Shown here: positions 1 through 7,222 of the stretch, piece after piece | Numbering within the stretch: position 1 is the first letter of the stretch | Layout of the letters: the number at the start of each line of letters is the position of its first letter | Assembly (NCBI GenBank): GCA_035252905.1 | Contig: DATFCQ010000272.1 | Span: forward strand, 1-16,747 | Origin: AP-15 sp035252905 | GTDB lineage: Bacteria > Pseudomonadota > Alphaproteobacteria > ATCC43930 > CGMCC-115725 | Direction: 5' to 3' | DNA length: 16,747 nt | Notes under the pieces: model-generated | Databases searched by the model: none | What the model was told of the DNA's origin: nothing | Seen by the model: only the letters and a program-made list of their open reading frames with translations | Translations under genes and position numbers: made by a program

Positions 1-137
1 CCTTGCCAGGCGAGAGGGAGATTGCGGTGGTCACCGGCGCCGGCCATCTGTTCGAGGAACCGGGCGCGCTCGAACAGGTCGTCCTGCTCGCCACCCGCTG
101 GTTCGAGCAGTACCTCTGCCGGCCGTGCCAGCTCTGA
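1..137 (+). CDS. Alpha/beta hydrolase (dienelactone-hydrolase-like), C-terminal end only
   Basis: The reading frame is open from the window edge (first full codon at 3) to TGA at 135-137, giving 44 residues. It contains GAGHLFEEPGALEQV followed by a tryptophan-containing final helix (TRWFEQYL). In dienelactone hydrolases and related alpha/beta hydrolases, the G-x-G/A-H-x-F motif carries the catalytic histidine and is followed by the last helix, so this is the end of such an enzyme. Some relatives are fused behind a phosphoribosyltransferase domain, and the missing part could decide that. The substrate cannot be told from this piece. The last residues (CRPCQL) extend slightly beyond the usual family end. 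A dispersed palindromic repeat begins 14 bases after the stop. Confidence 0.7.
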   Translation, partial: LPGEREIAVVTGAGHLFEEPGALEQVVLLATRWFEQYLCRPCQL

Positions 138-151
138 AAGCTTTCGGTATC

Positions 152-229
152 GGCGGAATACGCTGCGCTTTTCCGCCCTACAGTGCGGTGTAGGGCGGAA
201 AAGCGCAGCGCAGCGGAGCGCATTCCGCC
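152..229. repeat. Dispersed double-hairpin palindromic repeat, copy A
   Basis: Two adjacent hairpin arms each open with GGCGGAA and close with TTCCGCC. They are joined by a short centre reading CTAC...GTAG. The left arm has the interior TACGCTGCGCTT; the right arm is roughly its inverse with an insertion (GCGCAGCGGAGC). The whole unit is therefore an imperfect palindrome of about 78 bases lying between two genes. Related copies lie at 3252-3347 and 11551-11636, with fragments near 11129 and 11850. It resembles the non-coding palindromic repeats scattered through many alphaproteobacterial genomes. Confidence 0.85.
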
Positions 230-315
230 GCTTTCCCCCCAGACCAACAGAAACCGGCTCGCCTATTCGGCCCGGCGCAGGTAGCCTCTAGCCCGGTCGG
301 GTCGAGGAGGAGGCG

Positions 316-1518
316 ATGAAGTTCGGCATCTTCTACGAATTGCAACTGCCGCGCCCGTGGCGGCAGGGAGACGAGTTCAGGCTTTATCGGAACGCGCTCG
401 ACCAGGTCGAGCTGGCCGACCGGCTCGGCTATGATTTCGCCTGGGAGGTCGAGCACCATTTTCTCGAAGAGTATTCGCATTCGCCGGCCCCCGAGGTGTT
501 TCTCGGCGCCGCCAGCCAGCGCACCCGGCAGATCCGCCTGGCGCACGGCATCATGCAATTGACGACGGTGCATCCCGCCCGCGTCGCCGAACGCATTGCG
601 GTGCTCGACCTGATCAGCGGCGGCCGGGTCGAATTCGGCATGGGCGAGAGCGCCAGCATCACCGAACTCGAACCTTTCGGCTGCGCCTTTGACGAAAAGC
701 GCGCGGTGTGGGAGGACGCGGTCCGGGCGCTGATCCCGATGTTCAAGGAGGGCGGCTGCGAATATCACGGCCGGTATTTCGATTTTCCGCTGCGCAACGT
801 CGTGCCGAAGCCGCTGCAGAAACCGCATCCGCCGCTGTGGGCCGCCTGCTCGCAACTGGAGACGATCGAGATGGCCGGGCGCCGCGGCCTCGGGGCGCTG
901 GCCTTCCAATTCCTCTCCGCCGACGCCGCCCATGCCTGGGTGCACGCCTATTACAACGCGTTGACAAAGCGCCTCGACAAGCTCGCCGATTACGCGATCA
1001 ACCCGAACATCGCCGTGGTCAGCTATTTCATGTGCGCCGAGACCGACGAGGAGGCGCGGCGCCGCGCCGAGGGCGTGCCGTTCTTCCAGTTCGCGCTGCG
1101 CTTTTACGGCCTCTCCCCCAATCGCGAGCGCCCCAAGCCCGGCACCGTCGATCTCTGGGACGAATACGAGAAGTGGAAGCGCGCCAACCCCGAAGGGCAC
1201 GCCCGCGCCCTGTCCGGCGGCTTGATCGGCTCGCCCGAGACGTTGCGGCGCAGATTGCGCCGCTTTGCCGGATCGAACGTCGACCAGGTGATCTTCTTGA
1301 ACCAGGCCGGCAAGAACACGCACGAGCACATCTGCGAGAGCCTCGAACTCTTCGCCCGCGAGGTCATGCCCGAGTTCCACGCCGGCGAGGCCGAGCATCA
1401 GGCCTGGAAGGACAAAGTGCTCGCGGGCGAGATCGTGCTCGACGAGATCGACACCGCACCGTTCCGCGACCGCTACGGCCCGAATTCGGTGCAGGTGACC
1501 CGCCCCGCGGCGGAGTAG
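316..1518 (+). CDS. LLM-class flavin-dependent oxidoreductase (luciferase-like monooxygenase)
   Basis: This 400-residue protein has the bacterial-luciferase TIM-barrel pattern: an N-terminal strand MKFGIFYELQLP, an acidic-histidine motif EVEHHF (residues 44-49), a second barrel section (GAASQRTRQIRLAHGI), then HPARVAERIAVLDLISGGR followed by GMGES, which is the family signature for flavin/phosphate contact. The C-terminal GSPETLRRRL segment is also typical. Such enzymes use FMNH2 supplied by a separate flavin reductase to oxidise a substrate with O2. The substrate is not predictable. At 400 residues it is slightly longer than the common 340-380, because of the charged C-terminal tail. The start is well supported: GAGGAGGAGG lies just upstream of ATG 316. 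A second LLM gene follows after an inverted repeat, suggesting a shared pathway. Confidence 0.92.
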   Translation: MKFGIFYELQLPRPWRQGDEFRLYRNALDQVELADRLGYDFAWEVEHHFLEEYSHSPAPEVFLGAASQRTRQIRLAHGIMQLTTVHPARVAERIAVLDLISGGRVEFGMGESASITELEPFGCAFDEKRAVWEDAVRALIPMFKEGGCEYHGRYFDFPLRNVVPKPLQKPHPPLWAACSQLETIEMAGRRGLGALAFQFLSADAAHAWVHAYYNALTKRLDKLADYAINPNIAVVSYFMCAETDEEARRRAEGVPFFQFALRFYGLSPNRERPKPGTVDLWDEYEKWKRANPEGHARALSGGLIGSPETLRRRLRRFAGSNVDQVIFLNQAGKNTHEHICESLELFAREVMPEFHAGEAEHQAWKDKVLAGEIVLDEIDTAPFRDRYGPNSVQVTRPAAE

Positions 1519-1525
1519 CCGGTTT

Positions 1526-1613
1526 GCCCCTCACCCTCCCGCGCCCGCCGGCGCGGGTCCCCCTCTCCCTCCCTGGGTCAGGCCCGGGGAGGGAGAGGGC
1601 CGGGGTGAGGGGC
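1526..1613. repeat. Intergenic long inverted repeat (CCCCTCACC...GGTGAGGGG)
   Basis: The outer arms GCCCCTCACC (1526-1535) and GGTGAGGGGC (1604-1613) are perfect inverses. Inside them CCCTCTCCCTCCC pairs with GGGAGGGAGAGGG, and there is a smaller GCGCCCGCCGGCGC palindrome. This is a widespread type of proteobacterial intergenic palindrome. It fills most of the gap between the two LLM genes and could fold into an RNA hairpin that lowers read-through, though there is no T-run. Confidence 0.8.
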
Positions 1614-1646
1614 AGAGGGGGAATTCGGAAAGCAGGAGAAGGTGAT

Positions 1647-2555
1647 ATACCCGAGCCCCTTCCCGCCCTCAGCCTCGTCGCCGTGCCGGGGCGCCGGCGC
1701 CAGACGCTCGACCTCGCCCGCGAGGCCGAGCGGCGCGGCTTTGCCGGTCTCTTCGTCCCGAGCCGCTACGCCAACATCGCGCAATCGACCGCGCTCGCCC
1801 TCGCCACCGAGCAGATCCCGTTCGGCACCGCGATCGCCCCGATCTATGCCCGCACGGTCGAGGAGGCGGCGATGGAGGCGGCCTATCTGCACGAGGTCTC
1901 GGGCGGCCGCTTCCGCTTCGGCATCGGCGTCGCGCACGGTCCCGCCCATCTGCGCTGGGGGGTCGCGCCCGGCAAGCCGCTCGCCGACACGCGCGACTTT
2001 GTCGCCCGATTGCGCACCTTCGAGGGCATCGGCCCGCTGCCGCCGATCATCCTCGCCGCGCTGCGGCGGAAAATGGTGGCGCTTGCCGGGGAGATCGCCG
2101 AGGGCCTCGTCTTCGCCAATGCGAGCCTGTCGCACGTGCCGCGCTCGCTCGCCGCGCTCACACCGGAGAAGCGGGCCGACCCGCGCTTCTTCGTCGGCAA
2201 CATGCTGCCGGTCTGCGTCAGCGAAGACGTCGCGGCGGCGCGGGAATTGCACCGCCGCCGGCTGGTGCGCTACGCGCTGTTGCCGAACTACCGCAACTAC
2301 TGGAAGGAGGCGGGCTGGGGCGAGGAAATGGCGGCGATCGAACAGGCCCTCGCCGAAGGGCGCCGCGACGCGGTCCCGCATTACCTGACCGATCGCTGGC
2401 TCGCCGACAATACCCTGATGGGACCGCCGGCCAGGATCCGGGACGGGGTCGCCGCCTGGCGCGAGGCCGGGATCACCACCCCGATCCTCGTACCGAACTC
2501 GCTGAACGGCAACCAGCTCACCGCCCTGCAGGAGCTTTTCGCAGCATTTGCGTGA
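1647..2555 (+). CDS. LLM-class flavin-dependent oxidoreductase, second copy; apparent ATA start
   Basis: This protein of about 302 residues is of the luciferase-like family but a different branch from its neighbour. It begins with strand LPALSLVAVPGRR, has the SGGRFRFGIGVAHGPAH segment (from about residue 85), a PPIILAALRRKMVALAGEIA strand-helix, and a C-terminal DRWLADNTLMGPPARIRDGV section ending in an ILVP strand. Homology of the first beta-strand requires translation to begin near 1647, and AGGAG sits 8 bases upstream at 1634-1638. The codon there is ATA, not ATG. In-frame alternatives are GTG 1605, inside the upstream repeat, or GTG 1683, which would remove the first barrel strand. The downstream sequence is intact, so the protein is probably made. 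It may act with the upstream LLM enzyme and needs reduced flavin from elsewhere. Substrate unknown. Confidence 0.85.
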   Translation: MPEPLPALSLVAVPGRRRQTLDLAREAERRGFAGLFVPSRYANIAQSTALALATEQIPFGTAIAPIYARTVEEAAMEAAYLHEVSGGRFRFGIGVAHGPAHLRWGVAPGKPLADTRDFVARLRTFEGIGPLPPIILAALRRKMVALAGEIAEGLVFANASLSHVPRSLAALTPEKRADPRFFVGNMLPVCVSEDVAAARELHRRRLVRYALLPNYRNYWKEAGWGEEMAAIEQALAEGRRDAVPHYLTDRWLADNTLMGPPARIRDGVAAWREAGITTPILVPNSLNGNQLTALQELFAAFA

Positions 2556-2653
2556 AAGAATGCGCGCCGCCGTCGGTTGTTCATCGCTTATTTGGCTTCC
2601 GTCCCGTTCAGGATGCGAGCATAAGTTAGGCGACGCCGATGCACGGAGCCGTC

Positions 2654-3244
2654 ATGCCGCACCCGACGATCTATCTCGCGCGCCACGGCGAGACCGAATG
2701 GAGCCTATCGGGTCAGCACACCGGGCTGACCGACCTGCCGCTGACGCCGCACGGCGAAGAGCTGGCACGAAAACTCGCGCCGCGGCTCAAAGGGGCAAGC
2801 TTCGCGAAGGTGTTCACCAGCCCGCTGCAGCGCGCGAAGCGCACCTGCGAGCTGGCCGGGTTCGGCGACATGGCCGAGATCATGCCCGATCTCGTCGAGT
2901 GGAATTACGGCGAATACGAGGGCGTCAAGACGCGCGACATTCACAAGGACCGGCCCGACTGGGATCTGTTCAAGCATGGCGCGCCGGGCGGCGAGTCGAT
3001 CGCGCAGGTGACTGCGCGGGCCAACGGGGTCATCGCCAAACTGCGCGCGATCGACGGCGACGTGCTGTGCTTTTCGAGCGGTCATTTCCTGCGTGCGCTC
3101 GCCGGGTGCTGGCTGGGCTTTGGCGCCGCCGGCGGCCGTCTTCTCTATCTCAGCACCACGAGCCTCAGCGCGCTCGGCTATGAGCACAATCTGGACGAGC
3201 CGGTGATCAGATTGTGGAACGACACGACGCATCTTGATTTCTGA
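2654..3244 (+). CDS. Histidine phosphatase family protein (phosphoglycerate-mutase fold)
   Basis: The protein has 196 residues from ATG 2654. The catalytic motif LARHGETEW supplies the nucleophilic histidine. The second arginine motif TSPLQRA, the acidic EWNYGEYEG motif and the later SSGHFLRAL histidine motif are all present in order, so the active site looks complete. Members include broad phosphatases, alpha-ribazole phosphatase-like enzymes and phosphoglycerate mutase relatives; this sequence alone does not choose between them. ATG 2654 is preferred over ATG 2639 because GGAG at 2645-2648 lies five bases upstream. No signal peptide is visible, so it is probably cytoplasmic. It ends 17 bases before an intrinsic terminator, closing the plus-strand block. 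Confidence 0.9.
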   Translation: MPHPTIYLARHGETEWSLSGQHTGLTDLPLTPHGEELARKLAPRLKGASFAKVFTSPLQRAKRTCELAGFGDMAEIMPDLVEWNYGEYEGVKTRDIHKDRPDWDLFKHGAPGGESIAQVTARANGVIAKLRAIDGDVLCFSSGHFLRALAGCWLGFGAAGGRLLYLSTTSLSALGYEHNLDEPVIRLWNDTTHLDF

Positions 3245-3251
3245 GGAAAGT

Positions 3252-3347
3252 GGCGGAATGCCCCCGGCTTTCGCCGGGGTTTTCCGCCCTACAACCGTCC
3301 CCGACAAGCATGAAGTGTAGAGCGGAATAGCGCAGCGTATTCCGCCG
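3252..3347. repeat. Dispersed double-hairpin palindromic repeat, copy B
   Basis: The left arm is GGCGGAATG...TTTTCCGCC (3252-3289), followed by CTAC; the right arm runs from GTAG at 3317 (slightly changed to GTAGAGCGGAA) to ATTCCGCC. It keeps the two-arm plan and the CTAC/GTAG centre of copy A. The interior of the left arm is replaced by an unrelated strong hairpin with a T-run, and the right arm is shorter. The unit sits exactly between two convergent genes. Confidence 0.8.
3262..3283 (+). terminator. Rho-independent terminator of the phosphatase transcript
   Basis: CCCCGGC (3262-3268), loop TTTC, GCCGGGG (3273-3279), then TTTT gives a seven-pair GC stem with a short T-tract, 17 bases after the phosphatase stop codon. 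It is nested in the left arm of repeat copy B. Confidence 0.75.
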
Positions 3348-3401
3348 ACTTCATGGTTGTCGTATCCGGAAACTCCGTTCGGCCCGACGACCATCCAATC
3401 C

Positions 3402-4613
3402 CTAATATTGTCCACGCGGCTCCAGACCGAAGGCATGCTGTCCATACATCGTGCCGACCGCGTCCCAGTTGAGGCTGACATGGCGGGCGACGGCGTTGAT
3501 GTCGCGCCAGGCGCGCTGGACCGGGTTGCTCAGATGCAGGCCGGCGCCGCCGGTCGCGGCGTTCAGCGCCTCGACCGCCTGCACCGCAAGCCGGGTCGCA
3601 TAGGCCTGATTGCGCCGGGCGCGGATGCGGTCGGCCACCGTGATCGCTTCGCCGGCGATGAGTTTCCGGGTGGCGTTGCGCATGTCGGTCAGCAGGATCA
3701 GTTCGGCCGCCTCGGCCGCGGCCGCCGCCTCGGCGACGCGCAACTGCACGGTGGCGAATTCGGTCATCGGCAGATTGCCGCCGGCGAGCGCGCCGCGGGT
3801 CTTGCGCCCCTGTATGATGTCGAGATAGGCCTCAAGCGCGCCCCTGGCCGCGCCGACCGCGGTCGAGGCCAGCATCGAGGCGCCGAGCATCAATAGGGGC
3901 AGCCGGTAGATCGGGTTCTTGTGATGGCGCCCGCCCGGCGTCATGCCGGCCCGGGTTTCGGAAAACAGCAGGACCCGGTGCGCCGGCACAAAGGCGTCGC
4001 GCACGACGATGTCCTTGCTGCCGGTGCCGGCGAGCCCGCAGACGAACCAGGTGTCGACGATCTCGCAATCGGCGGCCGGCAACAGAAAGAATGCGCCCTC
4101 GGCCGGCGTCTCGGCGTCGGGCGGGGCGATCCTCGCGCCGAGCTTGCCCCACTCGGCGATGTCGCAACCGCTGGCAAAGGACCACTGTCCGCTCAGCCGG
4201 TAGCCGCCGGCGACCGCGACCGCGGTGCCGGTCGGCGCGAAGCAGGCGAAGGTGAACGGATCGGCGTCGTCGGCCCAGATCTCGCGCTGCGCCGCGATCG
4301 GCCAATGGGCGAGCGACATGCCGTTGGCGACCGCGCCGTTGACCGTCCAGCCGGTCGAAGCGCAGCCGGCCGAGACCGCAAGGGCGATCTCGAGCGCGAC
4401 CGCGCCGTCATATTCGAACCCGCCGAACTCGCGGGGCCGGCAGGTGCGCAGCAATTCGGCTTCGCGGATGCGCGCGACGATGTGCGGAAACAGGTTGCGG
4501 TTGCGCTCGGTCTCCTCCGCGAGCGCGCGGATCTCCGGGACCATTGCGCGCGCCCGGGCGATCAGCTCCGGCGCGCTCGGAACGGCGCGGCCGCGGATCG
4601 GTGCAAGGCTCAT
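3402..4613 (-). CDS. Acyl-CoA-dehydrogenase-fold flavin monooxygenase, oxygenase component (HsaA/HpaB-like)
   Basis: This 403-residue protein has the acyl-CoA dehydrogenase fold: a helical N-terminal domain with RPREFGGFEYDG (residues 59-70), a helical substrate-side section with GCASTGWTVNG (83-93), then the beta domain with YRLSGQWSFASGCD (138-151) and GLAGTGSKDIVV, and a C-terminal four-helix domain of the acyl-CoA_dh_2 type. It lacks the catalytic-glutamate context of fatty-acid dehydrogenases, and its WSFASG motif resembles group D flavin monooxygenases such as HsaA and p-hydroxyphenylacetate hydroxylase C2, which hydroxylate phenolic rings with FADH2 or FMNH2 from a partner reductase. 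It lies 35 bases downstream of the Rieske gene on the same strand, so co-transcription is likely. A dibenzothiophene-monooxygenase-like role on another substrate cannot be excluded. Confidence 0.88.
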   Translation of the reverse strand: MSLAPIRGRAVPSAPELIARARAMVPEIRALAEETERNRNLFPHIVARIREAELLRTCRPREFGGFEYDGAVALEIALAVSAGCASTGWTVNGAVANGMSLAHWPIAAQREIWADDADPFTFACFAPTGTAVAVAGGYRLSGQWSFASGCDIAEWGKLGARIAPPDAETPAEGAFFLLPAADCEIVDTWFVCGLAGTGSKDIVVRDAFVPAHRVLLFSETRAGMTPGGRHHKNPIYRLPLLMLGASMLASTAVGAARGALEAYLDIIQGRKTRGALAGGNLPMTEFATVQLRVAEAAAAAEAAELILLTDMRNATRKLIAGEAITVADRIRARRNQAYATRLAVQAVEALNAATGGAGLHLSNPVQRAWRDINAVARHVSLNWDAVGTMYGQHAFGLEPRGQY

Positions 4614-4648
4614 GGCAAGACCCCTGCTCTCAACGTCTTTGCATCGGT

Positions 4649-5785
4649 TCAGAAGCCGAGGGTGGGCACCACCGCTGCCGGCGCCGGCGTCCATTCCTTC
4701 AGCGGCCGGCCCTCCTCCATCGCCCGCAACTCGCGTTCGAGGATCCGGCGCCACAGGATGATCGCCGTGTCGGAACGGCCGAGCCGCTCCCGGCTGCGAT
4801 CGGCGATCCTGCCCTGTCCGGCCTGCACGGCAATGTCCTGCACACGGACCCGATCGGGGTGGTCGATCGCGGCAAAGCGCACCCGCCCGGCCATGACCTC
4901 GCGCGCCAGCTCCGCCGCCGGACCGGCCTCCCGCTGCCGCCGCCGATAGGCTTCGCGCTTTTCGCGATAGGCCTCGGCGTCGGCGCCGGTCACGCGCACC
5001 AGATTGGTGAGGAACCACAGATTGGTCTCGTCGTCGACCGGGGTGAAGGCAAGATACAGCTCGCGCCAGCCGCCGGCGCCGTCGAGCCCGGCCATCGGCG
5101 GGACGACGACCCGCGTGCAGTTCGGCATGTAGTGGAGGCTGATCCGCTCCTCATTGCCGCGCCGGCCCGTGCGGATCATGCCCCAATCGGTCTCTTCCGC
5201 GGCGATCTCCGGCAGGTCGTATATGCCCCGATGCGATCCGCCGATCCTGTGGACAAAGGCGACGTGCACCTCGTCCATGCTGTTCTCGAAACATTGCAGG
5301 TAGTTGCAGGGGACGAGCGGCGGTTCCGGGTTCTCGATCAGCCCCGGACCCTCGGGCGCCGGATAGGGCGGAAAGGGCGGCGGCGCGCCGGCGCCGAAAT
5401 AGGCGTAGACGAGCCCGAGAAATTCGCGGGTCGGGTAGGCGCCGATCCGCACCTTGCGGGCAAAGGCGGGATCCTCCGCCGGCTGTTCGAGGCAGCGTCC
5501 GGAGCCGTCGAACTTCCAGCCGTGATAAATGCAGCGGATGGCGTCGCCCTCGACGGTGCCCAGATGCATCTGCGCGCCGCGGTGCGGACAGCGGTAGTCG
5601 ACGACCTGCGCCTGCCCGCCGACGCCGCGATAGAGCGCGAACTCCTCGCCCATGATGCGGATCGGCCGCGCCTCTCCGGGCGGCAGATCCTCGGTGCGGT
5701 GGACCGGGATCCAGAAGCGCCGCAGAAACCGGCCCATCGGCGTCGAGGGGCCGGTGCGCGCCAGATCGAGATCGCTCGTGCTCAT
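4649..5785 (-). CDS. Rieske non-haem iron oxygenase, alpha (terminal oxygenase) subunit
   Basis: The protein has 378 residues. The Rieske [2Fe-2S] site is complete: C66-P-H68-R and C85-x2-H88 in CIYHGWKF. The mononuclear iron site follows as ENSMDEVHVAFVHR, giving N168, D171, H174 and H179, with D317 (VQDIAVQ) as the likely carboxylate ligand. The later GQGRIADRSRERLGRSD stretch is characteristic of the phthalate/carbazole-dioxygenase-like branch that forms alpha-only oligomers, and no beta subunit is seen. These enzymes hydroxylate or demethylate aromatic and other ring compounds using electrons from a reductase or ferredoxin, which is absent here. GGAGGG is positioned just before ATG 5785. 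The gene follows the MFS transporter by only 16 bases. Confidence 0.93.
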   Translation of the reverse strand: MSTSDLDLARTGPSTPMGRFLRRFWIPVHRTEDLPPGEARPIRIMGEEFALYRGVGGQAQVVDYRCPHRGAQMHLGTVEGDAIRCIYHGWKFDGSGRCLEQPAEDPAFARKVRIGAYPTREFLGLVYAYFGAGAPPPFPPYPAPEGPGLIENPEPPLVPCNYLQCFENSMDEVHVAFVHRIGGSHRGIYDLPEIAAEETDWGMIRTGRRGNEERISLHYMPNCTRVVVPPMAGLDGAGGWRELYLAFTPVDDETNLWFLTNLVRVTGADAEAYREKREAYRRRQREAGPAAELAREVMAGRVRFAAIDHPDRVRVQDIAVQAGQGRIADRSRERLGRSDTAIILWRRILERELRAMEEGRPLKEWTPAPAAVVPTLGF

Positions 5786-5801
5786 GATCGCCCTCCGCCA
5801 C

Positions 5802-7058
5802 TCATGCAGGCATTTTGAGGCCGGGATCCTCGCGCAGCCGCTCCCGCGCCGGGTAGGGATAAGGCCCGAGCCGCAGAAAGATCGCGCAGGTCACGACCAG
5901 CATCGCCTCATAGACAAGAAAGACCGGGGCATAGGAATGGAACCGGTCAAAGCTGATGCCGGAGAGCATCGGCCCGAGCCCGGTGCCAAAGCCGAACAGC
6001 CCGAACATTGTGCCGTAGATCTTGGCGTAATCGCGGAGCCCGAAGTAGCGGCTGACAAAGAACGCCATCAGATCGACCTCGGCGCCGATGCCGAGCCCGA
6101 GAGCCACCGCACCGGCCAGCGGCGCCGGGCCGCCCGCCCGGCTCAGCAACAGCGCGATGCCGAGCATCGGCATCGCAAAAAAGCCGACCGCGACATAGGG
6201 GCCCCAGAACCGGTCGAGACACCAGCCCGAAAGGACGCGGCCCAGCAGCAGCGCCAAGCCCGCGGCGGACAGCGCCGCGGTCGCCGCCCCGAGCGGGATG
6301 CCGCGATCGGTCAACAGCGCGACGACGTGGGTCAAGGTGCCGTTGATCGCAATGACGTCGAAAAAGAAGGCGATCCCGAGGCCCCAGAACAGCCATGACC
6401 GGAACGCCTCGGCAAAGGCGGTGCCGGGCAGGGGCGATGCCGCCCCGCGCCGCTCCCGCCGGGCGGCGGGGAAGCCGGGCGGCTCGCGGATGAACAGCGC
6501 GACCGGCAGAAAGGCGAGGAGCAATATGGCGGCCGCCAACCCGAGATAGGCGCCGCGCCAGCCGAAGGCGGCGATCAACAGGCGGGCGAGCTGCGGCACC
6601 AGCGCCACGCCAAGGCCGACGCCGGCCATGCCGATCCCGAGCGCGAGCCCGCGCTGCCGGTCGAACCACTGCCCGGTAACCGCGGCGTAGGGGATCGGGC
6701 TCGCCGCCGGGGCGACGAGCCCGGCATAGGCGAAGATCAGAAAGGTGATCCACAACGGCGAGGCGCGCATCAGGGCAAAGGCGGCCGTCCCCGCAGCAAA
6801 CAGCAATACGCCGGGGATCATGACCCGCCGCGCGCCCCAGCGGTCCAAGAGCCAGCCGAAGAAGGGACAGGACAGCGCGGCGACCAGCGAATGCACGGTC
6901 AAGGCCGACGAGAACAGGCCGCGGTCGACCCCCAGCGCCGCCGTAACCGGCTTCAGAAAGACGCCGAAGGCGAAGACGTTGACCGGCCCGGCGCCGACGA
7001 TCAGGCCGCATACCGTCGCCGCCACCACCCACCACCGGTTGCGCAGCATGCCGGCCAC
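5802..7058 (-). CDS. MFS transporter, monocarboxylate/oxalate-formate-antiporter-like
   Basis: A protein of about 418 residues with around 12 hydrophobic segments. The loop between TM2 and TM3 reads GWLLDRWGARRV, matching the major facilitator GxxxDRxGxR signature, and a matching LSGWCLDRFWG occurs in the second half. A hydrophilic central loop (PAARRERRGAASP) separates the two six-helix halves. Overall it resembles monocarboxylate-type MFS carriers. It acts in the inner membrane and probably imports the acid oxidised by the two oxygenases that follow. The start is chosen at GTG 7058 because GGAGG lies six bases before it; ATG 7049 (MLRNRW) and ATG 7106 are alternatives, the latter without a visible ribosome binding site. 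Confidence 0.9.
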   Translation of the reverse strand: MAGMLRNRWWVVAATVCGLIVGAGPVNVFAFGVFLKPVTAALGVDRGLFSSALTVHSLVAALSCPFFGWLLDRWGARRVMIPGVLLFAAGTAAFALMRASPLWITFLIFAYAGLVAPAASPIPYAAVTGQWFDRQRGLALGIGMAGVGLGVALVPQLARLLIAAFGWRGAYLGLAAAILLLAFLPVALFIREPPGFPAARRERRGAASPLPGTAFAEAFRSWLFWGLGIAFFFDVIAINGTLTHVVALLTDRGIPLGAATAALSAAGLALLLGRVLSGWCLDRFWGPYVAVGFFAMPMLGIALLLSRAGGPAPLAGAVALGLGIGAEVDLMAFFVSRYFGLRDYAKIYGTMFGLFGFGTGLGPMLSGISFDRFHSYAPVFLVYEAMLVVTCAIFLRLGPYPYPARERLREDPGLKMPA

Positions 7059-7222
7059 CCGTTTCCTCCCGTCCTGGTCGGCCCGCGCCGGAAGAGCAGG
7101 CCTCATTCCGGGGCAAAGCTTAGCGGGTCCCGGCGAGCCGCGCGATATCCATCACCCGACCGCAACGCGGCACGCAGGACAACGCCCCGGCGCGGAGGCG
7201 CTTTGACCAGGCCGTCGATTTC

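Noticed and set aside
178..1398. Long minus-strand open frame opposite the first LLM gene
   Set aside because: Such long shadow frames are expected opposite high-GC genes; it has no family motifs and conflicts with a well-supported gene.
1578..2381. Minus-strand frame opposite the second LLM gene
   Set aside because: Arginine- and alanine-rich shadow frame with no recognisable domain; the plus-strand gene has clear family motifs.
3245..3401. Riboswitch before the oxygenase or phosphatase genes
   Set aside because: The structure lies at the 3' ends of two convergent genes and is explained by the repeat and terminator; it is not in a leader.
3921..4949. Plus-strand frames across the two oxygenase genes
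   Set aside because: They are shadows of the minus-strand enzymes, whose catalytic motifs are complete.
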